From: Caulobacterales bacterium
GTDB taxonomy: Bacteria; Pseudomonadota; Alphaproteobacteria; Caulobacterales; Aquidulcibacteraceae
Reading direction: 5' to 3'
Length of the DNA: 64,000 bases
Assembly: GCA_017303355.1 (NCBI GenBank)
Contig: JAFLCU010000001.1
Location: 1 to 64,000 of the forward strand
The first letter of the stretch is position 1. Each line of letters opens with the position of its first letter. The translations under genes and the position numbers were made by a program. Positions 1-8,287 of the stretch are shown here, piece after piece. The notes below the pieces were generated by a model that saw nothing but the letters and a program-made list of their open reading frames with translations, ran no database searches and was not told where the DNA came from.

Positions 1-84
1 CCCGCGCCTGTTGCCGCGACGCCCGCGCCGACATTCCGTCCGGCGGCCGCGCCGGCCGGTTTTGGCCGCAGAATCACACGCTGA
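1..84 (+). CDS. C-terminal end of an unidentified protein (partial)
   Basis: The first bases read in frame 1 as a Pro/Ala-rich tail ending in GFGRRITR and a TGA stop at 82-84. The composition (repeated PAP, AAAP) suits a disordered C-terminal tail. The start lies outside the window, so no function can be given. It could also be chance reading of GC-rich sequence. thiE follows 35 bases later on the same strand. Confidence 0.4.
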   Translation, partial: PAPVAATPAPTFRPAAAPAGFGRRITR

Positions 85-119
85 GTTGCCAGCTCAAGAC
101 GACGCGCTAGGAAGACGGC

Positions 120-755
120 ATGGCTGACGCTTGCCGCCTCTATCTGATCACGCCTCCGGCTTTCGACCTCGCGGCGTTTACGCCCGCGCTTCGCGAAGCG
201 CTGGCCGGCGGCGATGTCGCGTGCATGCAATTGCGCCTGAAAGAGACGCCGGACGCCGAGGTGCTGCGCGTTGGTCAGGCGCTGAAGCCGATTGTTCAAG
301 ACGCGGGCGCGGCTTTCATCGTCAACGATCGGCCAGACCTTGCCGCCAAGCTCGGCGCAGATGGCGTACATGTCGGCCAGGACGACGCAAGCTATGCCGA
401 AGCGCGGCGCATGCTGGGGGCGGATCACATCGTCGGCGTCACCTGCCACAACTCGCGCCATCTCGCCATGGAAGCGGCCGAAGCCGGCGCGGACTATGTC
501 GCGTTCGGCGCTTTCTACCCAACCGGCACCAAGGCGCCCAAGCATTGGGCCGAGCCGGAATTGCTCGAAATCTGGAGCGAGATCGCCGAGACGCCCTGCG
601 TCGCCATCGGCGGCATCACGATTGAAAACGCGCCGCCGCTGGTTGCGGCCGGCGCCGATTTCCTGGCCGTCTCGGCCGGCGTGTGGACACATCCCGAGGG
701 GCCGCGCGCGGCTGTCGCGGCGTTCAACGCTGTGTTTGCGCGCGCCACGGGCTAA
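120..755 (+). CDS. thiE: Thiamine phosphate synthase ThiE
   Basis: Couples 4-amino-5-hydroxymethyl-2-methylpyrimidine diphosphate to the thiazole phosphate to give thiamine phosphate in the cytoplasm. At 211 residues it has the usual family length. The TIM-barrel signatures are in order: MQLRLK near residues 36-41 (diphosphate/pyrimidine site), VNDR at 68-71, GVHVGQ at 82-87, GVTCHN at 106-111, a TGTKAP loop near 135-140 and the AIGGI phosphate loop at 162-166. No other thiamine gene is adjacent, so it is probably a scattered member of the pathway. The ATG at 120 is the only start that keeps the first beta strand (CRLYLIT). Confidence 0.95.
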   Translation: MADACRLYLITPPAFDLAAFTPALREALAGGDVACMQLRLKETPDAEVLRVGQALKPIVQDAGAAFIVNDRPDLAAKLGADGVHVGQDDASYAEARRMLGADHIVGVTCHNSRHLAMEAAEAGADYVAFGAFYPTGTKAPKHWAEPELLEIWSEIAETPCVAIGGITIENAPPLVAAGADFLAVSAGVWTHPEGPRAAVAAFNAVFARATG

Positions 756-781
756 GCTCCGCTCCCTTGTGGAGTTCAGCG

Positions 782-1252
782 ATGTCCAAAGCCACTCTCG
801 AATTGCTCGAAAAACTGCGCACCACGGCGCACGCGCGGCGCGAGCCGAACAATCCGGCGCCCAACACATTCGCGCAACGCGCCGCTGACGCGGTCGCCGC
901 CGCTGTGGGCTCGTGGCGCTTCGTGCTGATCCAATCGACGCTGCTGATCGGCTGGCTGTTGTTCAATAGTCTAAGCGGCGCGCGCATCGACCCCTACCCG
1001 TTCATCTTGCTCAACTTGCTGCTCTCGTTTCAAGCCGCCTACACGGCGCCGATCATCATGATGAGTCAGAACCGGCAATCCGAGATCGACCGCGGCCGCG
1101 CCATCGAGGATTTCGAGATCAACCGCAAAGCAGAAATTGAAATCGAGACGCTGCACCACAAGATGGATCTGCTGCGCGAACAAGAAATCGCCCAACTCAC
1201 CGCCGCCGTCGCGCGGCTGACGGCGATGCTGGAAGCGCAGCAAAAGGCTTGA
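782..1252 (+). CDS. DUF1003 inner-membrane protein
   Basis: A 156-residue protein with two hydrophobic segments (about residues 43-62, containing FVLIQSTLLIGWLLF, and 73-95, containing FILLNLLLSFQAAYTAP). The charged tail has SQNRQSEIDR followed by a helical segment rich in E, K and Q. This is the DUF1003 arrangement of two membrane helices plus a cytoplasmic coiled-coil tail; the family has no established biochemical role. An earlier in-frame ATG at 683 would run through the end of thiE, so the ATG at 782 (MSKATLELL) is preferred. Confidence 0.85.
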   Translation: MSKATLELLEKLRTTAHARREPNNPAPNTFAQRAADAVAAAVGSWRFVLIQSTLLIGWLLFNSLSGARIDPYPFILLNLLLSFQAAYTAPIIMMSQNRQSEIDRGRAIEDFEINRKAEIEIETLHHKMDLLREQEIAQLTAAVARLTAMLEAQQKA

Positions 1253-1282
1253 GGGTGTCGCGCCTCCACGGTGTCGGGGGCG

Positions 1283-2080
1283 TCAGATATCTTGGCGCCA
1301 GGATGAGCGGCGGACGCGGGCGAGGTGGCGTTCGAACAGCGCTTGCTCCAGCGCATCGCCATTGCCTTCGAGGAAGGCGTGCTTTTGCCAATAACCGCGG
1401 CCAGGACGGCCGGTTTCCCTGCTGACGACGAGCACGTCGAGCGGTGGTTCGCGGCGACGGCGGTTTTGTTCGGAGATGGCGTCGAGCGCGCCCCAGAGCG
1501 AATGCTGATCGAACTCGCCGATGCGAATATCCTCCGCCTCCGCCGCTTCGCGCAGCGCATTCTCCGCATCCTTGTAGGTGAAGGGCGGATCGCCCGAGCG
1601 GGCGCGCTCCACCAGTAGGGAACGCAACAGCGCGACCATCTCTTGCTTCTGGCCGCCGGCGCGCAGGCGCGCGTTGCGGGCGAGGTTCTTGCGACCGAGC
1701 AAGTGCTCAAGCTTGCCGAGCACTTTTTGTATTTCCGGATGATCGGGCGCGCCGTCCCAAGCGCTGAGATCGGCGGCGTGTACGGCGTCGAATGGCGCCA
1801 CCAACGAACACGGCGCCAGCGTCACCGGCACGAGCATGTTGCGCTCAAGCCCGATCTTCGCTTCGCGCGTCACCCAGTGCGAGGAGACGGCCGCAAAGGT
1901 CCAACAGACGATCATGGCGCGGGCGGCGTCGATCTCCTGGTGGATGCGGCTCTCCCATTCGGCGCCGACCTCGATGCCGGCGTCGAACCAGACATCCACA
2001 TCCAAATCGAGCAATAGCGCGTTCAGCGTCTCCACGCGCGCCTTGTCCTCGCGCTTGTAGGAAATGAAGACGTCGCTCAT
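1283..2080 (-). CDS. TIR-domain protein with an uncharacterised C-terminal module
   Basis: A 265-residue soluble protein. Residues 1 to about 130 form a TIR domain: FISYKRED opens the fold, DVDVWFD follows, and SSHWVTRE gives a Glu at residue 73 where catalytic bacterial TIR domains carry their NAD-cleaving glutamate. The C-terminal half (about 140-265) is a different module with HSLWGALDAISEQN and PPLDVLVVSRETGRPGRGY. From memory this pattern recurs in uncharacterised, possibly defence-associated proteins, but I cannot name it. The gene stands alone, convergent to the DUF1003 gene. NAD hydrolysis or cyclisation is inferred from family; a stress or signalling scaffold is possible. Confidence 0.8.
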   Translation of the reverse strand: MSDVFISYKREDKARVETLNALLLDLDVDVWFDAGIEVGAEWESRIHQEIDAARAMIVCWTFAAVSSHWVTREAKIGLERNMLVPVTLAPCSLVAPFDAVHAADLSAWDGAPDHPEIQKVLGKLEHLLGRKNLARNARLRAGGQKQEMVALLRSLLVERARSGDPPFTYKDAENALREAAEAEDIRIGEFDQHSLWGALDAISEQNRRRREPPLDVLVVSRETGRPGRGYWQKHAFLEGNGDALEQALFERHLARVRRSSWRQDI

Positions 2081-2263
2081 GGCCAGCCGCTCCCGCCGTT
2101 TCGGGCTCGAATCGCCCTGCTCCCCCGTAGCCCAAGGTAAAGGGCGCCCGAGCCCGGCAAAAGCAGGCGCCGAGGGACGGGCGGCGGTAACCGTACGGGG
2201 CTAGGAAATCGGGGCGAACCCGCCTACCTGATGGGCTTCAGATTCCGGCCGCTTGGAGCCCCC

Positions 2264-2866
2264 ATGACCCTTATCCCCACCCGCCTCGACGACGAAAAGG
2301 CGAGCCCCGAAGCCCGCAACGCGCCGGACGTGATCGAGAAAGCGCTGTTCACGGCGCGTGTCGTCATGCTGACGGGCGAAGTGAACGATGTGCAGGCGCG
2401 CCGCGTGACGGAGCGCCTGTTCGCCCTGGCGGCCGAGAACGCCGAGCCGATCACGTTCGTGATCTCCTCGCCCGGCGGCCACGTCGAAAGCGGCGATATG
2501 ATCCATGACGTGATCAAATTCATCAACGCGCCGGTGCGCATGCTTGGCACGGGCTGGGTCGCCTCCGCGGGCGCGCTGATCTACGCCGCCGCCGAGCGCG
2601 AGAACCGCTATTGCCTGCCGAACACGCGCTTTCTGCTGCATGAACCGCGCGGCGGCGTGGGCGGCATGGCCTCGGACGTTGAAATTCAGGCGCGCGAAAT
2701 CCTGCGCATGCGCGAGCGCCTGAACCAGATTTTCGCCAACGCCACCGGCCAGCCGATCGACAAGATCAAGCGCGACGTCGATCGCGATTATTGGATGCAG
2801 GCCGAAGAAGCGAAGGCTTACGGCCTGGTCGGCAAGATCGTGCGGAGCCAAAGCGAAATTCGCTGA
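2264..2866 (+). CDS. clpP: ClpP-family serine protease
   Basis: A 200-residue ClpP-type peptidase. The catalytic Ser is residue 101 in GWVASAGALIYA (ClpP usually has ASMGA) and the His is residue 126 in RFLLHEPRGG; the Asp is probably in RDVDRDYWM. Family features FVISSPGG (about 64-71), YCLPNTR and the IQAREILRMRERLNQI helix are present. The start is taken at 2264 because GGAG lies five bases upstream; the in-frame ATG at 2231 has no such site. No clpX or tig neighbour is present, so this is probably an accessory ClpP paralogue rather than the housekeeping copy. Confidence 0.9.
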   Translation: MTLIPTRLDDEKASPEARNAPDVIEKALFTARVVMLTGEVNDVQARRVTERLFALAAENAEPITFVISSPGGHVESGDMIHDVIKFINAPVRMLGTGWVASAGALIYAAAERENRYCLPNTRFLLHEPRGGVGGMASDVEIQAREILRMRERLNQIFANATGQPIDKIKRDVDRDYWMQAEEAKAYGLVGKIVRSQSEIR

Positions 2867-2867
2867 G

Positions 2868-3077
2868 CTTGCTGGCCCGCTTGCGCTCGCGACATGCTTT
2901 GGACCGCCGCAGCCGGTGTCGATCACCGGCTACGACGATCATGCCATGGAGCCGTTCATCACCCGTGACGGCGCGGCGTTGTTCTGGAACTCACGAAACG
3001 CTCCAAGCGCGCTCTACTTTCACGCCAAGGTGAATGAGCGCTTTACCATCATGCGCGCGGCGCGGCGCTGCAGCTAG
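2868..3077 (+). pseudogene. Remnant of a PD40/WD40-like beta-propeller lipoprotein
   Basis: A continuous reading frame without a usable start codon encodes a lipobox-like LAGPLALATC, then PVSITGYDDHAMEPFITRDG and ALFWNSRN, and stops at 3075-3077. The MEPFITRDG..LFWNSRN pattern matches the first blade of PD40-type periplasmic propellers (family knowledge: MEPFIS.DG..LFFNS.N). Only about 65 residues remain of what is normally about 300, and the frame opens inside the end of clpP. I read it as a decayed gene filling most of the gap between clpP and the carbonic anhydrase. Confidence 0.5.
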
Positions 3078-3177
3078 CGTAACCCGGCCTTAAGCGCGGT
3101 TGCGGTAATCTGCAGGCTTCCCCGCAAAGACCTTGTCAACGAGGCGCGCGGGATGGGGTCTGGTGGAGATTGCTTTC

Positions 3178-4041
3178 ATGCGCATGCTTGCAGCGGCGTC
3201 CGCGCTCGCGCTCGTTCTGGCTGGTTGTGGCGGCGAACCCGCGCACGGCAATAACGAAGCGCGCGGCGGGATGAGCGCCGAGAACGGCCATCACGGGCCG
3301 TCTCTCGGCCCCGCCGACGCCCATGCCGCCGCGCACGCGCCAGCCAATGCCCACGCCGCCGCGCCGACCGCGCATGGCGCTGGTCACTGGGCTTACGCGG
3401 ATCAGAGCGCGTGGACGACAGTGGCCGGCGTATGCGGCCAGGGCCAAGAGCAATCGCCGGTGAACCTCTCCTCGGCCGCGCCCATGGCGGAGGTGCCTGA
3501 TCTCGCGCCGCATTATCTGCCGGCCGCGGGCACGTTCGTGAACAACGGCCATACGCTGCAATTCACGCCCGAAAACACCGCCGCGACGCTGATGATCGGC
3601 AACCAGGCCTACGGCTTCGCGCAATTCCATTTCCATGCGCCGGCCGAGCACACGCTCGATCGCCGCGCCTATCCGGCTGAGCTGCACTTCGTGCATCGCA
3701 ATGGCCAGGGCCAACTCGCGGTGATTGGCGTGTTCCTTGAGGAAGGCGCGGAAAATCCCGCGCTCGGCGCCCTGCTCGCGGGCGAACCGACGGGCCAAGG
3801 CAATGAACTCGCCACCCACATCACCGCCGATCTCGCGGCGCTGCTGCCGCCGGACCGCACCTATTTCGCATATGCCGGCTCGCTGACGACGCCGCCATGC
3901 AGTGAAGGCGTGCGTTGGAACGTGCTGCGCACGCCGATCACCGCCTCGCCGGCGCAGATCGCGCGCTTGCGTGAGGTGCTCGGCGCAAGCTCGCGCCACG
4001 TGCAGCCGCTGAACCAGCGCACGGTGCTGCTGGGCGCTTAA
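3178..4041 (+). CDS. Alpha-type carbonic anhydrase, lipoprotein
   Basis: Hydrates CO2 to bicarbonate in the periplasm. The 287-residue protein begins with a lipoprotein signal (ALVLAGC, Cys near residue 18) and a His/Ala-rich linker. The alpha-carbonic anhydrase domain follows: SPVNLSS, the zinc ligands in QFHFHAPAEH and AELHFVH, and SLTTPPCSEGVRW near the end. The ATG at 3178 is chosen because GGTGGAG precedes it and it gives a proper signal peptide. An upstream TTG at 3133 would add 15 non-signal residues. The His-rich linker (HGPS..HAAAHAP..HAAAP) may bind metal; that is inference. Confidence 0.93.
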   Translation: MRMLAAASALALVLAGCGGEPAHGNNEARGGMSAENGHHGPSLGPADAHAAAHAPANAHAAAPTAHGAGHWAYADQSAWTTVAGVCGQGQEQSPVNLSSAAPMAEVPDLAPHYLPAAGTFVNNGHTLQFTPENTAATLMIGNQAYGFAQFHFHAPAEHTLDRRAYPAELHFVHRNGQGQLAVIGVFLEEGAENPALGALLAGEPTGQGNELATHITADLAALLPPDRTYFAYAGSLTTPPCSEGVRWNVLRTPITASPAQIARLREVLGASSRHVQPLNQRTVLLGA

Positions 4042-5474
4042 GCCAGCTTCTTGCGCTTCGCGGGCTCGCCCTTCATTCCGAACAACGCTTGCAGCGCTGT
4101 GTTGAGCGCCCCAGTGTAGCTGTCGACGCTGCGTTCAGCGGCCGTCAGCACGCGCCATTCGCCGCCAAGCTCGTAAGCGGCGATAATGGTTTGTTTGGCT
4201 TCGATTTCCGGCATGTTCGGCACGAGGCGCTGAAACAGCGCGTGCGTTGTCTCACGATCCAATTCGGGGCTAGCGAGGAAAATCACTTGCAGCCGTCCGC
4301 CGGCTTGGCTGATCAGATCCAGCTCCCACTTCACGCCCTCACCGTGATTGGGACACATGACAACGGCCTTCGATGCGCCAGCTAATCCGCGCACGACGCC
4401 CTGCCATTCCTCGCCCTCGCCCTCGACGAAGACGCGCGCGGCGCCAAGCGGCGGCGTCGGGTCGCGCGGATCGCCGATCGCGATCACCGGGCCATAGGGC
4501 GAAGCGTGCTCAAGGAGAATTTCATCGAGCGTGCGCGGGCGGCCCACACCCGCCGGCCAGCGCGCGAACGCATCGCCGCCGCGCGCTTTCAGGCGCGCAT
4601 CATCCTGATTGAACGCACGCAGGAATACGATCGGCGCGCGCGCGTCCCATTCGCGTACGTTCTGATAGAGTTTAGTTGCGCGATCGTCGGCTAGACGCGA
4701 GAGCAAGGAACCAGCGCCAACGACATTAAGCAGAAGCAAAATCGCTGAGCCGATGATGACGTTCGCGGGATCGAAATTCTCCGTCCGCTCCGTCGGTGAG
4801 CTCAGAAACAGCGGCAGCAAGAGCAGCAACGCAATACCGACGTTCAGCACCGCGACAAAGAAATAGAGCAAGCTCGCAACGAGCCGTTTGTTACCGACGT
4901 AAGCGATGAAGCCCGGCAAGCCCAGATGCCTGCGAAACGCCGTTAGGAAGCGCCAAGGCGGCGGCCGCCATCCACGCGCGGCCTTGTAGTCAAGCGCTGG
5001 ACTCGTTGTCTGCCACCAAGCGTGGCGCAAGAGCTGATAGCTGATCAGGGCTCCAAATAACCCGAACGCCGCCATCGCGGCGGGGTTGATCTCCGGATCG
5101 TCGGTGATCTCCAGCCCAAAGAAGCTGGAAACAAAGGCGATGAAAGCCAATCCGAAAAACGCGAACAGGAAAAGCGCGGCAAGCAACAGGGCGAAGCCGA
5201 CAACGCGGCGATGCAAGCCGTCGATGATCGCCGTCGTTGCGCCGATCACGATGGCCATTGGCGCAAGGAACAACAAAAACGCGAGCGCCGCGCCCAGCGG
5301 CAGGCCAACGATCTGCGCCCATTCGCCTGTGCCAATCGCATGCATCATGGCGCCGACAACGAGACCGACGAGGCCGAACACCATCAGCACGACAAACGAG
5401 GCGTTAAGCGCGCGGACAAAGCGATGGCGAATATAGCCGCGTGCAGCAACATCGACGGAGCGCGTTTGCGTCAT
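4038..5474 (-). CDS. Polytopic membrane protein with soluble C-terminal domain, function unknown
   Basis: A 478-residue protein. Roughly residues 20-290 hold six or seven hydrophobic segments (for example VVLMVFGLVGLVVGAMM, LLLAALFLFAFFGLAF and NVIIGSAILLLLNVVGAG). The C-terminal 180 residues are soluble, with APIVFLRAFNQDD, a GPVIAIGDPRDPTPPLGAAR loop and AVVMCPNHGEGVKWEL. The last two look like a Rossmann-type nucleotide-binding or SLOG/TIR-like fold, which is inference. Start at 5474 (MTQTRSVDV) follows AAGGAATA; the reading frame stays open to 6431 but that part is antisense to the SleB gene. Convergent overlap of 4 bases with the carbonic anhydrase. Confidence 0.75.
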   Translation of the reverse strand: MTQTRSVDVAARGYIRHRFVRALNASFVVLMVFGLVGLVVGAMMHAIGTGEWAQIVGLPLGAALAFLLFLAPMAIVIGATTAIIDGLHRRVVGFALLLAALFLFAFFGLAFIAFVSSFFGLEITDDPEINPAAMAAFGLFGALISYQLLRHAWWQTTSPALDYKAARGWRPPPWRFLTAFRRHLGLPGFIAYVGNKRLVASLLYFFVAVLNVGIALLLLLPLFLSSPTERTENFDPANVIIGSAILLLLNVVGAGSLLSRLADDRATKLYQNVREWDARAPIVFLRAFNQDDARLKARGGDAFARWPAGVGRPRTLDEILLEHASPYGPVIAIGDPRDPTPPLGAARVFVEGEGEEWQGVVRGLAGASKAVVMCPNHGEGVKWELDLISQAGGRLQVIFLASPELDRETTHALFQRLVPNMPEIEAKQTIIAAYELGGEWRVLTAAERSVDSYTGALNTALQALFGMKGEPAKRKKLA

Positions 5475-5723
5475 GCCTATTCCTTTGGGCGTGGGAACTT
5501 GGCGGAACTTAGCGCACGCGGCTATGCCCCTTGTCCTATCTGACAAAAAAGCAAGGAAACCCACTGTTTTCCGATGCTTTTCGCCGCCAGCGCGTCGCAT
5601 TTTCGCCCTGTGGAAAAGTAGAAACGCCATTCGTGTCCGCGCACGCTGCGGCGTGGACGCGACCCTTTTGTTTTTGAGATGACGTGGGGCGGCTCCAAGC
5701 GCCCGCGCGATAGAGAGACCAAG

Positions 5724-6653
5724 ATGGCCGCTCGCTGGATCGGACTTACGCGCCCGAACCGTACCAAACTCGCCGCCAAGCGCGGCTTCAAACATGCGCT
5801 GCGCGACAGCATGCATGCGCTCGGCGCCGCGGGCGTGCTGGTGATGGCCGCGGCGATGAATTTCGCGCTCCACCCAGATGCGCTCGCCGCGGTTGTAAGT
5901 GGCGAACGCCAGATCGTCGGCTTCGTTCCGGATGAACCGGCATCGAGCACAGTCTCGACGGTGGAACCTGTCGTGCTCGATGAGAACGAGGTGCGCTTGC
6001 TGGCCGCCACGGCGTGGGGCGAAGCGCGCAGCGAAGGCGAGAACGGCATGCGCGCGGTCGCGCACGTGATGGTGAACCGGATCGGCGATCGCTTCGGCGA
6101 AGACCTCTCGACCGTGATCCTGTCGCCGAAGCAATTCTCGGTGTGGAATCGCGGCGACCCCAATCGCCGGCGCGTGCTCAATCTGGTGCGCGATCCGGAG
6201 CGTTACGCCACCGATGGCGAATGGGACGTGGCCGAACGCGTCGCGCGTGAAGTGCTCTCGGGCCAATCCGTCGATCCAACGAGCGGCGCCCTCTTCTATC
6301 ATACGCGCGCGGTGCGCCCGCGCTGGGCGCCACACGGCGTTGGCCGCCAGACTATCGGCGCGCACGTGTTCTATGCGGACGTGCCTGATCCGGGCCGTCG
6401 CGAGACGCCGCGCACGATCAGCATCGCGCAATTATTCGGCCAATCGAGCGAGCGCGCGATTCCGGCGGCGACGCGGCGCGGGCCGCGCGCGGGGCGCGTC
6501 AACGGCGTGATCCAGTACGCGCCTGCGAGCGCCGCTGGTCAGCCGCTGCCCAGTGAAACCACGGCCGCGGATCCCAACGCAGCCGCGACGCCGACCATCA
6601 ATGGCCAGCCGATCACGTCGAGCACGCCGATCGACGCCGCGACAGGACGCTGA
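5724..6653 (+). CDS. SleB-type (Hydrolase_2) cell wall hydrolase
   Basis: A 309-residue envelope protein. A hydrophobic N-terminal segment (about 30-50, HALGAAGVLVMAAAMNFAL) anchors or exports it. The Hydrolase_2 domain follows: LLAATAWGEARSEGENGM carries the catalytic Glu, then VAHVMVNRI, QFSVWN, and GALFYHT with a late HVFY. The C-terminal 80 residues are Pro/Ala/Thr-rich and probably disordered. The family cleaves peptidoglycan (spore-cortex lytic enzyme fold); in alphaproteobacteria it probably serves wall remodelling. A GAGAG site favours ATG 5724 over ATG 5679. Confidence 0.87.
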   Translation: MAARWIGLTRPNRTKLAAKRGFKHALRDSMHALGAAGVLVMAAAMNFALHPDALAAVVSGERQIVGFVPDEPASSTVSTVEPVVLDENEVRLLAATAWGEARSEGENGMRAVAHVMVNRIGDRFGEDLSTVILSPKQFSVWNRGDPNRRRVLNLVRDPERYATDGEWDVAERVAREVLSGQSVDPTSGALFYHTRAVRPRWAPHGVGRQTIGAHVFYADVPDPGRRETPRTISIAQLFGQSSERAIPAATRRGPRAGRVNGVIQYAPASAAGQPLPSETTAADPNAAATPTINGQPITSSTPIDAATGR

Positions 6654-6656
6654 TCG

Positions 6657-7154
6657 CTACAAAGGCTCATCCGCCCTTTCACCGTCGAAATAGTCGAGCC
6701 GGTTTTCGTCTCGGAGAATGGCGCGGTCGAGCCCTCGGATCATGATTTTGTTCGAGTCGGGATAGACGCAGACCTCGTTGGGATCGTGCGTACCGATCAT
6801 GATGAAGCGGAACGGCTTATCGGTTTCGTTAATCAGACAATGGCCGGCGCGCTGTCCTGCTGGGAAGCACACATATTCGCCCGCCTTGAACGGGTAGCGC
6901 TCCTCGCCCAGGCGCAGCGTGCATTCGCCTTCAAGCGCGATGATGTGCTCTTCCTCGATCAAGTGATAGTGGAAAGGCACGCTCTGCTTGCCGGGCAATA
7001 GCTCTTCGTACGAGACGCCGATCTGACGCTTGTGTTCGCCGCGCGTATTGGAGAGCACGCGGAATCTGTTGCCGAAGCGCGGCCCTTTGAAAAACTCATC
7101 CCAGGGCACGCTGTCGATCGCAATGGGGCCTTGGGGCTTGTCGTGCTCGCTCAT
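6657..7154 (-). CDS. Cupin-domain protein
   Basis: A 165-residue single-domain cupin. The metal-binding cupin motif 1 is SVPFHYHLIEEEHIIALEGE (His, His, Glu). Motif 2 is seen in PFKAGEYVCFPAGQRAGHCL. The substrate is unknown; similar small cupins include sugar isomerases, dioxygenases and regulatory sensors. It is convergent with the SleB gene (3-base gap) and starts just beyond a decayed CPBP protease fragment, so it has no informative operon partner. Confidence 0.85.
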   Translation of the reverse strand: MSEHDKPQGPIAIDSVPWDEFFKGPRFGNRFRVLSNTRGEHKRQIGVSYEELLPGKQSVPFHYHLIEEEHIIALEGECTLRLGEERYPFKAGEYVCFPAGQRAGHCLINETDKPFRFIMIGTHDPNEVCVYPDSNKIMIRGLDRAILRDENRLDYFDGERADEPL

Positions 7155-7155
7155 C

Positions 7156-7281
7156 TCATGTCCACAGTCTGATGAAATCGGCCAAGTTCGGCGGCGCGTC
7201 GACGAGGCCGTGCAGCGGAACCAGCAGCAGCAGAGACTTTGCGCGCGCGTAGATCAAGCCAAACAGCAGGCTGATCGGTGA
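7156..7281 (-). pseudogene. C-terminal remnant of a CPBP-family membrane protease
   Basis: Read on the minus strand, the 41 codons before the stop at 7156-7158 encode SPISLLFGLIYARAKSLLLL, VPLHGLVD and PNLADFIRLW. The FGLIYARAKSLLLLVPLHGLVD pattern is the last conserved helix of CPBP (Abi/CAAX prenyl protease-like) proteins, with the conserved His in LHGLVD. Upstream codons are low-complexity Arg/Pro sequence that does not continue the family. It lacks the N-terminal catalytic EExxxR half, so it is taken as a gene fragment. It lies within the 290-base stretch between the cupin gene and petC. Confidence 0.5.
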
Positions 7282-7340
7282 AAGCACGGGCGATGGATTG
7301 GCGCTCCAGCCGGGCCGGGCGCTTGATCGGTGGGCGTTGT

Positions 7341-7375
7341 GTGCGCGGCGGGCGGCCGCGCGCTCCAACCTGCAC
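7341..7375. repeat. Partial copy of the GCGCGCTCCAACCTG palindromic repeat
   Basis: The segment GGCCGCGCGCTCCAACCTGC matches the right ends of the two tandem repeat units at 35175-35307 and the end of the repeat at 43250-43334. Only the right part is recognisable here. It lies between the CPBP remnant and the petC terminator. Confidence 0.45.
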
Positions 7376-7388
7376 CATCACCGACATG

Positions 7389-7416
7389 AAAAGCGCGCCT
7401 CCCGAGGGAGACGCGC
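7389..7416 (-). terminator. Rho-independent terminator of the petABC operon
   Basis: On the minus strand, 28 bases after the petC stop, GCGCGTCTCCC pairs with GGGAGGCGCGC (one G-U pair) and is followed by TTTT. The position, stem and short U-run fit an intrinsic terminator for the petA-petB-petC transcript. Confidence 0.6.
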
Positions 7417-7444
7417 TGATCCGTGTTTGGATGCGTGGCGGAGC

Positions 7445-8287
7445 TTAGTGGCTCTCGTCGCGCCAGACGTGCTTGTAGGAAATGTAGAGCAGACCCGCGA
7501 GGATCAGCAGGAAGGCCAGCACGACGATGCCAGTGCGCTTGCGCTCTTCCATGTGCGGATCGGCCGCCCATTGCAGGAAGGTCGTCACGTCCTCGGCGTA
7601 TTGCTCCACCGTGGTCGGCGTGCCGTCGGCATAGGCTACAGCGCCTTCCGTCAGCGGCGGCGGCATGGCGATGTAATGGCCCGGGAAATACGGGTTTTCA
7701 TAAAGCGTGCCGCGCGTCTCGCCGGTGTAGCCAGTCAGCAGAGCGGTGATGTAGTCGGCGCCGCCGTGGCGGGCCGAGGTGATCACCGAGAGGTCGACCG
7801 GGTAAGCGCCGCCATTGGAGGCGCGCGCTGCGATCTCGTTCGGGAACGGGCGGCGGAAGTGATCCGAGATGCGGCCCGGACGATCGGCCAGCTGACCCGA
7901 GTTCGGATCGACATCGCTGATGGTGACGCCAGCGGCGATAGCGCGGACGTATTGGTTCTCGGTCACATCGACGAACGTGCCGCCGTGCTCGGGACGGCCG
8001 ACATGCGGCTCAAGTTCGCCCGTCTCATGGTTGCGCACCATGTAGAGCGCGAACGGACCGTTGCGCTCGCCGAGGTGGCGATAGGCAAGGTGATCCATCG
8101 CGTGGCAGGTCGAGCAGACCTGTTGATAGACCTGAAAACCGCGCTGCACCGCGCCCATGTCGTACGTGCCGACGGGGCTATCGAAGCTGAACGGATGATC
8201 GTGCGGATGCTCGGCGTCGCCAGCGGCGAACGCAGGCGCAGCCGAAGCGACGACGAGCGCCGCGGCGAGTGTCAAAGCGCGCAACAT
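7445..8287 (-). CDS. petC: Cytochrome c1, bc1 complex
   Basis: The haem c subunit of ubiquinol-cytochrome c oxidoreductase; passes electrons from the Rieske protein to soluble cytochrome c on the periplasmic side. At 280 residues it is normal length. A Sec signal ends near AFA (residues 19-21), the haem motif CSTCH is at 58-62, the axial Met lies in YIAMPPPL, and one C-terminal membrane helix (about 250-272, GIVVLAFLLILAGLLYISY) anchors it. Its ATG overlaps the petB stop by one base (TAATG), so the two are translationally coupled. It is the last gene of petABC. Confidence 0.96.
   Translation of the reverse strand: MLRALTLAAALVVASAAPAFAAGDAEHPHDHPFSFDSPVGTYDMGAVQRGFQVYQQVCSTCHAMDHLAYRHLGERNGPFALYMVRNHETGELEPHVGRPEHGGTFVDVTENQYVRAIAAGVTISDVDPNSGQLADRPGRISDHFRRPFPNEIAARASNGGAYPVDLSVITSARHGGADYITALLTGYTGETRGTLYENPYFPGHYIAMPPPLTEGAVAYADGTPTTVEQYAEDVTTFLQWAADPHMEERKRTGIVVLAFLLILAGLLYISYKHVWRDESH

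Noticed and set aside
5475..6431. Upstream extension of the membrane protein frame into the SleB gene
   Set aside because: The extension is antisense to a recognised hydrolase and has no helices or motifs; a good ribosome site supports the start at 5474.
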